DNA from: Gari tellinella
Lineage: Eukaryota > Mollusca > Bivalvia > Cardiida > Psammobiidae
DNA: 64,000 nt
Direction of reading: 5' to 3'
Assembly (NCBI GenBank): GCA_922989275.2
Contig: OV277861.1
Location: forward strand, 97,316,993-97,380,992
The translations under genes were made by a program, and so were the position numbers. The notes below the pieces were generated by a model, which was not told where the DNA came from, did no database searches, and worked only from the letters and a program-made list of their open reading frames with translations. Of this stretch, positions 37,177 through 49,900 are shown one piece after another. Every line of letters starts with the position of its first letter. Position 1 is the stretch's first letter.

Positions 37177-37998
37177 ACGAGGGATACTTCGTATTCGAGT
37201 TCGTCAAGACGGGTGTGTTCACTCTGAATATTTTGCAGTGCTGAATGTAACTTTCTTAGTCTTGATCGCCGTTCACTTTCTAGTAGGGATTTTACTTTAA
37301 AAACTCGCGGCAGCTGCTTAGATAGTTCTGACGTATTCAGCGTTGAAAACTTACATTGTTCTTGAGGAACTGAGATTTCTAGATTGTCATCAAGCTGCAA
37401 AGGGTAATGTACTTCAGCCGTATCACAACTACACGTATAACAAGAGGACGGTACTTGTAAATAATCCTTGTCTTCTTGTAAACTGAAACTAACCGGATCT
37501 GTGATTTGAGCAATGTCACAATCGTTTTCAGTTTCACAATCAGATAATACCGACTCGAAGGTGACATTTTCACTTTTGTCTAAGCTTCCTAGTATTGTTA
37601 AGTATGGGTTTCGTCTCTCCTCTACCGCCCCTTGTCGTAACAGAGGATGTGAAAGTCTACAATGCAGTAAAGTGTCCAGTGGTGGGGATAGATCTGGAGT
37701 TGATGGGGAGAGCTTAAAGTCATTCGAATCGTGGTCTAAATTCAAATTTCCTAAATTTGATTTCGACCAAGGCGTAAATTTACAAAGTTTTGATACTGCA
37801 AATGACGTAGCCATGCGGATACTGAGTCGATTTGCACGTGGCTGGAAATGGCAGGACGACGAGTTCTGGAAGAGATTATTTTGTGACTGAGTAATTGCAC
37901 TTAAGTTTGTATTAGATGCGTTGATGTCCTTGTCTGTGTCCGACTTGTCCTCGGATATATTGAAACATACTTCCCCAGCATCCGTTATAGAATCAAAC
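37173..37998 (-). CDS. GABA-B receptor last exon (cytoplasmic tail, PDZ-like end)
   Basis: Acceptor TTTTAG/GTT in phase 2; 274 residues follow the shared lysine before the TAA. The tail is rich in serine, aspartate and glutamate, with no recognised domain. A charged helical stretch (SERRSRLRKLHSALQNIQSE) lies near the end. The last four residues VSLV fit a class I PDZ ligand (S/T-x-hydrophobic). The stop TAA is part of the TTAA at the end of a family D MITE. The apparent start MCFR upstream of the splice is intron. Confidence 0.85.
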
Positions 37999-40900
37999 CT
38001 AAAACACAAATCGTATGAACGTAACGGTTCGCTTGTTTGGAGTCATGTGCATAAAAATGCCAAATGCATAACGTACAAAATTATGTTTCAATTGCAGTTT
38101 TAACGTTACTTTGAGCAACAAACAGTTTGGATCTTGATCGAACGCCGAGTTATTCGGTGATGATTCTGGTTCCAACATATTTGCAAAGTTTCATCAAAAT
38201 TGCGCGTAGCAGCAGTATTTTGTAACACTACCGTACGGAAAATAACACAGTCCTGGTTATATATAATTCATCAAAGGTTATCCCTTTCCCCCATAGAAGC
38301 GCCCTTTAGCGAATATGATTTATTCCTCCGCAGAAGAAAATAGTTCCAATTTAATTAGACATGAATATATATTATATGGAATATTTGATATATTCTAACA
38401 CATGATAGCTTAAAGCAGGTTGAAAGTAAAGTTTCATTCAAGCGGTAAAATAACACTTACAATACAGTACAATACAAGTCTAGCAGGACAGAAGTTGTTA
38501 TCAATCCTGATTATGCTAAGCACGACTTGGCTCACATTTACGGACATTTTGGATCCAGATCAGAAGCCGCATAAGGCAGCGTCTTTGTTTGCCACTTATC
38601 TTCAACATTTTGTTACTTTATAAACAGGGCTGCCATAAGTTGACATAAAAAATCCTAAGATTTCCGAATTTGCATTTTTCAAGTGCGATTTTACGAATCG
38701 TACCCTTTCCCCATCGCCTGTTTCTAGTTTTGTTGACACGTGGCTGCTTAAAGCAGGCTGGAGGTAAGCAGGATGCGCATTAAGGCGCATTCTGCTTTAC
38801 TTTCAGCCTCCTTTAAGCTACCATGTACTAGAAAAAAAATCCTAAGATTTAGGAAAAATCCGGAGAAATGGCAGCCCTGTATAAAGCTTACAAACTAAAT
38901 TTGATTTATTTTCACAGACGATATAACGGCATTCGAAGCAGACGAACATGAAACGAATTAAAGAAACTGATAATGATCTTCTCACTTTGAATTAACGTTC
39001 CGACGTTTATGTGTAGGTGTAGGGTCCACTTTAGATTCAGGCAGTAGATACAACAATTCCTGAGTCAGTCTGGGATACGGCTGTATTGGCAGGTGTAACA
39101 ACCCTTCCAGTCTCTCTAACTGAGCCGCTAACTAAAACATGAATATATGAAAATTAAAATTAATCCAGATTCTTCCATGTTTATATATTGGATAAGTCCA
39201 TTTTTTATCAAAGGGATGCCTGGTGAAAATTTTCATTTTCATTATGTTTTATATTGAAATTCATATCAGCAAACAGTGTAGAGTCTGATCAGACACCGCA
39301 TAATGCGGCGTCTGATCAGAGTCTACACTGTTTTTTCCTATGTCCCATATAATTAATGGGATCGTGAGCACAAATGGGTTAATCACTTTACTGCCACAAC
39401 GTCATCAATTTTAAATTATTGTCGTCTGTTTGTATTTTTTAAATTAGAATGTTAGGTATTTTGACTGACGAAATATTGAAATGAGTGTCAAACAGTTTTT
39501 ATTCTGATCAAACGCGGCGTCTGATCAGGATCAAAACTGTTTTCAAATAATAGGTGTACTCGGGGTAAGTCCCCAATGTTTTTATAACCTTTAACCCTTT
39601 CAGCACCTGGTATTACGGGGGCATTTATACTGTTTTGGCAATATCAAATCAATAAGGTAGTATGATTTAAGAATTGTCAATACAAATATTGTTTTTATTC
39701 TGGTAAAACAACAAATCATATCGGGATCTACATTATCTGCAAAGTTTACACAGGTCTCATATTGCGACAAAAGATTAAAAGCTCAAAAGATATGAGGACA
39801 TTGTTTTTGTCAAAAAAGCTTAATAAGATAACATAAAATTATTGGAATGGTCTAATATTCTATCTCTCAGTGACTTTATCAAATATTATCATGTTCCATG
39901 TTGTTTTTTCTTTTATATATTCAGTTATTAAATCAAAGAGAACAAGAAACTATCTAACATTAACTATAAGAATCACCTGGTCAATTTCTTGTTTGTACAC
40001 TCTATTTTGGACCTCTGCCCTGTACAGCAAGTCTCTTTTCTCGTCTACAGCGAATCTGCGACAGTTGGCCTCCACTGTTATACCCGAGGCTGCGATAACG
40101 GAATCTCCCGATGACGTAAGTATTGCATAGATCTGAATAACGTACAAGTAGGGGTAAATATGCCTTTTGTAAGTAAAGGAAAATACGAGAGGCGTTTCAT
40201 AATTGACCCTTCACTGCCTTACCCCGAATACACTAGTAATTTGAAAACAGTCAGGATACAAACTGTTTACACTCATTTCAATATTTCAAAAGTCAAAATA
40301 ACTAAATATATAATTTTAGAAATAAAGCAGACGACAATTGTTTAAAGCTGATGACGTCATGGCAGTGAAGGGGTTAATGTCACTTGATCAGTAACTTTAA
40401 TAGAATAAATGGAAACTGCATGCGTGATACAAATATATTTATATCATTCAAAAGAACGAGTTTTGGCATATCCGATAGTATAATTCAAGCTAATCACATA
40501 TTGGGATAAGTCGAAACATGAACCTAAATGACCCGACTCTAGGGCACTGGAACGTTTTTCTGTATCACTGAGCTAATATCTTTAACATATTTTGATACTC
40601 TAATTACTATAGCGGCTTCATTATAAGTTTATGAAACTTTCGGTCAAATAACAGCAGACAATTACAGTGGAGAATCTGTTATTCTTTCCCGTTTAAACGC
40701 AAACGTACGCAAACGCAAAGCACTAAAACGTAGAAAACAACAACTTTTGGACAATTCTGATAATTCTTGTTTATCTTGGTGGCAAACAGTTTGGAGCCTG
40801 ATCAGACGCCGGGTTACCCGGCGTCTGATCTGGCTCCAAACTGTTTGCACTGCAAATAATAGTTTTAGCGTAAACGCGTTTATTGGGAAAGAATAACAGA

Positions 40901-43900
40901 TTCTCCACTGTAGGCACATTTTATCATACTATAAAATACGAATGATGTAGCTAATTCTAAACTCGTACTAAAATCATTATTAAAATGTAGTGTTGTTATG
41001 TTCAAGAGAATGTGTTGAAATTCAAAACTTATGTTTAAATATTAAACTAGGCTATAATTGAAACAATTAAAGTAGAATTTTAATTTTTAACATCAAAGTA
41101 TAATTTAAATGAAATGGACAATTTTCATAGAGTTCGAAATTCATGTCGAATGTTTTCCTTAACAAAAATAAGAATTTTCGTTTTTGTGAAATTGATATTT
41201 AAGCCAGTTATCCCTTGCTATTGATATGAAAATGTGTTGCATTAAAATTCAGACATAAATTTATATACATTCTACAAAAGTCAAACTGCCTGAAATAGAC
41301 GATATATTTGCGAGCAGAAAATGTTATAACAGTGACTACTTAATGACGCGATAATGGCCGTAAAAAGATAAAAGCTTCGTGGCTGTTCTTTTATCCGGCT
41401 TTAACTTGCCTTAAACGACATTGAAACTCTTATTAAAAGTTGTTTTAGAGCAAGTTTTGATTTTCCACCAATTTTAGAAATCTAACAGAAAACTCATCGC
41501 GGGTAAACCTTTCCGCAAATCTAAATTTGATAACAAAACTTATCAATCTGTGTTCAGTGCTTATATTGTTGGATAAAAAACCTTTACCTTTGGCACAAAT
41601 AAAAGACATAAAGTCATCGTTGTTGAGAAGAGCATGAATGACGATTCCATTACATAGGCCAGTGTTGGCTGGTGTGACAGTATGTTTGAGATAGTCACAA
41701 CAATGATGCTCATGATCACCACGTTGTATACATTCATTCCAATGTACTGAGAATCATTAAGTGCAGGAATCTTTACACTCCGAGTTTCCCAAGCCATATA
41801 AACACCAAAGACGAGCATAAGTCCTTTATAGGCATACATAGCCCCAGTCCACTTGTCCAGATGTTCAGAATGACATGTAGTTAGTTGAGATATGAGAACC
41901 AAGTCCTGGTCGTTTTCAGAGGCCTACAATAAACATGATGCTTAATTTGAAACAACATTTTATTGTCGATAAAAAAGTCAGAACCACTTTACGAAATAAT
42001 AAACAAAACACGTTTTATTGTATCATGCATGATTGTGGATATCGACCTGTTAGAATCGATTATGCCTAGGTAACTGGCCAACAAGGGTACTTATTGGATA
42101 CACAGGACGATAATCACCAAGAAACACTGCTCGGGCAATTCTTTTCGCAAAGTGATGTTTTCATGCTTATATTTATTCATTCTGGTCTTATTTTTGCATA
42201 AGAGCATTTATTATATTTTAAATTTCGGTAAATTTAGGGTAAACAAATGACTTAGTATATTTGAATACACCCTATGACGCACTATTTTTGGAAATACAGC
42301 GCTCCCTCTCTACAAAGACACCCACTGGGAGACAAAGATTGTGTGCGTTATTCAGAGGGAGCCGTTACAGGAAGGGAAATTGGCTTACATCTGCAAACAG
42401 CTTGAATCCAGATCAGACGCCGCTTTACGCGGCGTCTAATCTGGATTCAAGCTGTTTGTCACCCCGGCTCATCCGTCATTATATTTATTCCATCAAAATG
42501 TAATTTTGAGTAAAAACAGCAGACGACAATTTGAAGCAGACGATATCGCAGCAGTATAGGTGTTAAACATGTTGTCTTGTTTGGGGAACAGCGGCAAGGG
42601 TCGCTGTAAGGAGGGAGTCGTTGTTGGGAGGGCCGTTGTAGGGAGGGTACACTGTAGCTTATAAACAGTTAAGATAGTGTTCGATAAATTACCCGGACAT
42701 AGCTTCTAAACAGTAAAGGTATTGTACCATAAATTACCCGGACAAAGCTTATAAACAGTAAAGGTATTGTTCCATAAATGACCGCTTTATTAACTCCTGC
42801 TGTGACCGATTGTTGGTTTAAAGAATACACAAGGGGGGGGGGGGGTTAAGAAGTGTACTTGTTAGAATTTGGATAAACAGTAACCAAAATGTGTGTTAAT
42901 ACATTTGTTGCATATCAACAAAATAAAAGCTATGTAGCCATTAGCTCTGTTACCGAACCAGTTTTATTGCCCCAATTGCTGTAATGTATTGGTATTATCA
43001 AATGATTGTATTTTGCGCCCACATTCAAATAGCAATGTCTTTGATCATATACAGTGCCAAACATTCCACATTAAACATTGGTATTTGAAAAGATATTTGT
43101 TTTGAATGATAAGTATTACAGCGTTCCCTCTCTACAACGACACCCAATGGGAGACAAGAATTGTGTGCGTTGTTCGGAGGAGTCGTTATAGGGAGGAAAA
43201 TTATTTAACATTTGCAAACAGCTTGAATCCAGATTCAAGCTGTTTGTCATTCGCCATTAAAGGTTCTTTCTGTCAAAATGTCCAATATGTAATTTTGAGA
43301 AAAGCAGCAGACGCCAATTTTAAGCGGACGACATTGCAGCCGTGAATAGGTTAGACATAATTGTCCTTTTAGGGAACAGCGGCAAGTGTCGTTGTGAGGA
43401 GGGAGTCGTTGTTGGGAGGGCCGTTTTAAAGAGGGAACACTGTAATTAGTATCTTAAAGGGGAACTCTAAAACCCTTACCTCTTCAGTAAGGTTCGTGAC
43501 GTGTTTGTTCATAGGGTCTATAAAGAACCACAACAACAGGACTGCCGAGTCCACTATAAGTAGTACACCGATGATGAACAGTAGCTGCGTGTCACGGAGA
43601 AACTGGAATGAAGTTTGATCAATGCAAAAACCTTGTAGATGTATAGTGTCTACTAAAGTGGACATTTGCAAACAGTGTAGACGATGATGAGACACCGCAT
43701 TAGATTTCTGCAGGGCTGCCATTTCTCCGGATTTGTCCTAAGTATTCGGATTTTTATCCTAGCAGATCGTAGCTTAAAACAGGCCGAAAGTAAAGCAGAA
43801 TGCGCCTTAAGGCACATTCTGCTTTACTTCAACCTGTTTTAAGCAGTCATGTGTCTTCAAAACAAGAAACAGGCTATGGGGTAAAGGTACGATTAGTAAA

Positions 43901-46900
43901 GTTGCGTCTGAAAAATTGAGACTTGAAATCTTAGGATTTGTATTATCAACTTATGGCAGCCTGTTTCTGTATCGACACATACTGCAGAGTATTTAGATCA
44001 AAATTGCATATCGACAATGAAATATTCCAGCAAGTATAGATGGAGAGTTCATAGTAATATTCAGGAATAAATGGGTTACAATTACATTTTGTTTGTCATA
44101 ATATTGAGTTACACCTTGTTATCAACCTTCATAAAGACGGCAGCTTAATGCAATACCTCTGTAAGGAAGATGACTCCTTTATGGGTATTCTGTCTTATAT
44201 TTGCTGTGCATTTAGCGGTTACATTATCTATAGAAGGGCCAATTAAAGGTTTCTTTAAAGAGTTGCCATTGAAGACAGGTTTGATTGTAGTCCACTATAA
44301 TTAATTACAGTCGAACTTCGATATCTCGAACTTGGTTAAGTCGAACACACCCTAATTTCAAAGTTAAAACGTGGCTAAGCCACGTTTTAACTTTGAAATA
44401 TGGGTATGTTCGACTGAACCGAGCATGAAATAATGCAGTTCATGTATCGAACTATCGGATAGTTCGAGTTAAGCGAGTTCGAGATATCGAAGCTCGACTG
44501 TAGTTGGCATGACAACATGTCACGATATGCCTGACTCGAGAACGTAACCACTAACAATTACCATCTGACACACACTTGATGTATTTGTTAACAAACTAAT
44601 TGAAACAGAATATTTTGTATTCAAACCAGTTAATATCAATTAAAGTTGTCGTCTACAGTTATTGCACGACAACGTTTATGTTCCATTTGTTCAGAAAATA
44701 CCCCATTAACCCTTATCCTGCGGTGATGTCGTCTGCTTCGAAATTGTCGTCTGCAAAGTTTGCTAAATTTAGATTTATATATTTTTTAAGTAAAGAAACC
44801 TAAAGAAGAGTGTCAAACAGTTTGGATCCAGATCAGACACCGCGTTACGCGGTGTCTGATGTGGATCTAAACTGTTTGCAAAAATCAGTAAAGTCGCGAT
44901 CAGCAGGCAAAGGGTGAACTCTTTCACTCGCAACGGCGCCAAAAGACAATTTTGCAATCAGTTTGAATCCTGTTTAGACGGTGCGAATGCGGCGTCTGAT
45001 CAGGATCCAAGCTGTATGACACTCGTACCAACGTTTCGTCAGTCAAAACAGCCCTAGAGCTGATGTTAGAAATATTGCAGACGACACTTTAAATGCAGAG
45101 TTTTGGCGGTAAGAGGATTAAAGTAGACCATTAAACTTGGCTGGGAATGAGTTAAATTTATAAACAGTCTGACACGCAAGGGAGACGGTGCCAATATTTG
45201 CATACAAAATGTGTGGTACATTTTTTTCACGGATTCACCCATAAAGTGATTCGCGAAGACTGCCAAGTCCAACATTTACATTTGAAATATACAGAGGAGC
45301 TGTTGCGAATTGTTGACCGAAATGCCCATGGCGTCATATATACTAAAAGAAAAAAACGATAACTTTGGTTTAGAACGGCCAGTCTATGCACATTGTAGTG
45401 TCTGCTCAAACATATTATGGCTTGAGTATCTTTGTTTATCATCAATAACGCTACTCATTACCACATAGATACGAATTTAACACTTCCATTCCAATATATA
45501 CAGTCATGAATAAGTATCAATAGAAATATTTGCTATATTCAAGTTACGGTTAACCCTTTCCCTCATAGGAGCACCTTTCAGCACATTTGATATAATCTTC
45601 CACTGAAAAAAAGTTCCAATGTACAGTGGAGAATCTGTTATTCTTTCCCGTTTAAACGCAAACGTACGCAAACGCAAAGAGCTAAAACGTAGAAAAGAAC
45701 AACTTTTGGACAATTCTGATATTTCATGTTTATCTTGGTGGCAAACAGTTTGGAGCCTGATCAGACGCCGGGTTACCGGCGCCTGATCTGGCTCCAAACT
45801 GTTTGCACTGCAAATAATAGTTTTAGCGTAAACGCGTTTATTGGGAAAGAATAACACATTCTCCACTGTAGGATCACCTTTCAGCACATTTGATATAATC
45901 TTCCACTGAAAAAAAGTTCCAATGTATATAGTCATAAACATGTATTAAACTAGATGTTTTCTAACTTCTAGCGAAATGGTAGTTTCAAGCAGGTTGAAAG
46001 TGAAGCAGAATACGCCTTAAGGCGTATTCTGCTTCACTTTCAACCTGCTTTAAGTGGTCACTTATCTTCAAATGTAGAACCAGGCTATGATGTAAAGGGT
46101 AATAATTAGTTGGAGACAATGCTCACCTTACTTCTGATGATTCCGCTATTGGCTCTGGTAAATATCTGGTGTACACGATATGTTTTAGTAAACATGGCTC
46201 CAAAGGCAAGTGAAAATCCAGCGGCAAACAAAAACACCCGGGCCTGTAAATACAAAATTGTACGTAATAGTTCTGTAACAAGGTCAAGTTCGGTAGACAA
46301 TTCATCAAGTTTAGAATAAAAACAAGTATATCGAGCATATCGAAATATGTATTCTTCGATATAGCGTCGTCTGCTTCCATATTGCTGTCTGCAAGAACTT
46401 TTTAAAGTTGGGTTTAAGGTAGTATGACTTAAGAAATATCTACACGAGTGACAAACAGTTTCGATCCTGATCAGGATCCCACCTATTGCAAAGTCGACTT
46501 TATTCGACTTCGGCAGCGAAAGTGTTAATAAAATCTGAAAGGCAAACAGCTTGAAGTATGAATACTTAGTATCTGCTCTGTCTTCAAACTATAATACACT
46601 ACACATAATTGTTTTAGCACATACGCATTTATTGGACAAGAATACCGGCTTCCCCATTGCATAAACAATTTGTTTGGCTCATCTCTATGTGACGACTCCT
46701 ATAACCTTTGAAATGCCATATAGTAAAAAAAATGTGGCATGAGAACTTGTTTTAATCTATATTAGATGTCGAATAATTTGGCGTCTAGTCGTAATTTAAA
46801 TTGCGTATAGACATGTAGTAAAATTCCTTTCCATTCCAAACTATCCTTTACTTTTAATATATTATCTGAGAAATTAATACTAGTTTAACAGTTTTGGTTT

Positions 46901-49900
46901 GAGGAACAGTTGAATATAGATGACAAACAGTTCGGATCCAGATCAGACGCATTGTCTGATCTTGATCCAAGCCTTATGGCAAATGTAAGCACAGTGACGT
47001 TTAGAACGATAAAGGTTAAACTTATTAAAACAATGAGCTCATTCACATGGCTTTATCTCATCTTTGTAACATTCTGATCGCTACGGATAAAGTTGTACTG
47101 TTTGACTAAGAGACACCAAGTTATTTGAATGTTTGACACTTATATTTAAATAAGAAAATGCCAAGCGTCTCGGAATATTGATGCAGACGACACAGTTGAC
47201 AGACCTAGATCTAGTAGAATTTAAAGATAAAAAGTGCGATGCATATTTAAAAGTTGGATAACCCTTTCCACAATTAAAATGCCATTCATTTATGCCTCCG
47301 GTGATGAAAATAATTCAAATTCATACAGTCATAAAATACCAAATGAAATATTCCTACATCCAAGCAGATGGTAACTTAAAGCAGGGTAAAAGTAAATCAG
47401 AATACGCCTTAATGCACATTCTGTGTTACTTTCAAGTTTCAACCTGCTTTAAGTGTTCACCTGTCTTCGAAACTAGAAAAAGGCTACGGGGTAATGGATT
47501 AAGTCAGTATTCTTTCAAACTACCGCGTTAGCGTCTTAAACAATCATATTAAATTCAGTCGGTTTTGACTTTTGAGCCTTACCGGAAGTCGTGTTTTTCT
47601 TCGTCTTATCTGGTTCGAGACGGTTTTTTTTCTCAAATTCTAAGATATGGACACTATTTTGAATATGGTATTATGTTATTTTCTACATATTAATGCATTT
47701 CGTTTGTGATCAAAACCGTTTAAATAGAACAGAATAACGTCAAGCTCACTGTCAAAAGTTACATCGCGAATCTCGCCTACACAAGACGTCACACCGGTAA
47801 TACTGATGTAAACATCAACAGTTATAATTTGGAATCAACCGCAAAAGTTATTCAGGAAGAATGGTGCATACTTTGACAGAATCCAATTTCTTCCATTGAA
47901 GAAGGGAGGTTTCACGAGCCTAATCAATCACTCTTCTCTATATCCGCTTAAGTCATGCTCTAATCTTATTCTTATTCCCGCTAATAATACCACGCAAAAT
48001 ACACGTTAAAGAGATATTACCACATGACAGTTACAAGAACAAGTATAATCCCTTCATTACTTTCACATTCATATCATGCCTGCTACCGGAATTCTATTCA
48101 ATTAGTTCTATAAGAATAAAATATAACATAAGCCCCCACCTACAGAGTAGACCTAGTTACCTACTGAACATTTTATACAGTGACGGAAGCGTTTCCCCTT
48201 TCTCGTTAGAACGATACATCAAAGCAATGCCGTTAAATTACGAAAATTACAAATTGAATATTGACTATCAATATCAATTTGAGTGTCAAACAGTTTGAAG
48301 AAGGATCAGCCGCCGAGTGACAATTTGTATTTGACATCTGTGTACGGAGCACAATAGAGTTGCGTGGAAAAATATAGCTTTGTAACCGCTTTACTGCCAT
48401 GACGTAATAATCTGTAAATAAATGTGGTCTGCTTTTATTTCACAAGTTTTAATTTGTGGTATTTTGACTTAAGAACTATTGAAAAGAGTTTCCAAAAGTT
48501 TGGATTCTGATCAGAATCAAAACTGTTTGCAAATAATTATTGTTCTCTGGGTAAAGCCCCCGGTAGAAGAGCTCCGATTCAACGATTGATAGAAAGTTGG
48601 TATAAACCAGATTGATATCTTCTTTCCAGGGTGCTATACCAGATTATTTATTCACTTTAGTAATATATCACGTGTCTTTAGAAACGTGCAGAGTTCGTTA
48701 ATAAATTCACACATCTTTGAGCTTAGAGGTAAAACATCCACGGAAACATTTTACGAAAAATTCCATTTACAAGATACTAATAGTGACTAGTGCAATTTTA
48801 TCTCGTAATATTACATATAGATTTAAGGCCTTTCGCTACCGGAAGTCGGTCTTGCGGGCGAGCGGATATGCGTCTTGACGACTTGATCATTTTCCATACG
48901 TGCTTATACTAGAAAAATTATATAAAGGAAATGTTGATACGATCTAGTATAATCCTTCATAGCACAGTCAGTATAGTGGTTGACTAGTAATGCAAAGGTC
49001 ATAGGTTCGAGACCCATCCGATCCAAAGTATTTTTTTTAAGTTTCCGATTTATTGACTTGTCAATATATAACGCAGTGATCAAGGGACATGTTATTTTCT
49101 AGTCTTCGTTGATTAGAATTAGTGATGTTATATACAGTCCAATTAAAATGTCTACTTACATGTACGTTTTAGTTTAGTGACTTACAAGTCAATTAAATCG
49201 GTATACATGTATACGATTTGATCTAACTATATAAAGCCACACATTGAAGCTTATCTATACGTCAACCTTTTCAAGATCGATATTGCCCATTATTATTATG
49301 TTTAAAAAATATAATTAACCTTATATGCAAGTCCATGAATAAATAATAATGCATTTTAATGACAGAATTTTAATTTTAAGGTAGGTAATGTATCTCAACT
49401 TCAAATATCCCATATTTTAATAAGAAAATCTGTTATTACAACAAATCCTGACTGTAATATTTTCTAATTTTTTCAGACTAACTTTTTCATAAACCATACA
49501 TTTGAATAAAACGAAAACAAATATACATTGAATGAGTCAGTTTTTTGTAAATCAATTTTTTAGCATTTTGCAAAATTTAAATAGCTGATAACATCTTTCT
49601 GAACACCTTTATTCAAAATGTTTTTAGCTTTGCTTGTAATGAATGTTGTGGACTACTTATTGGGCGAGATTTATAGTCATTAGCTTTATTTATTTTTGAG
49701 AAAAATAAAATCATAAAAATTCCAGGTTTTTGTCAGAAAATGATACCTTAAAGACAAACCAATCGATAAATTTTGCCTATATTTTCACACATTGTTTCTT
49801 AGGCTATTATCATTCTTCATGAAAAGTTTCATAACATTTGTATGAAAACTAAGCGCACATGCGAGGTACCTTAAGTCAACCTTTTCTGAAAATATAAACT

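Noticed and set aside
37513..37890. Plus-strand frame of 125 codons
   Set aside because: It is antisense to the receptor's last exon, whose minus-strand frame is longer and joined in phase to the upstream exons.
45227..45445. Minus-strand frame of 72 codons in the receptor intron
   Set aside because: Exons 46127-46243 and 43480-43602 join in phase 0 and align continuously with the family; this frame adds nothing homologous.
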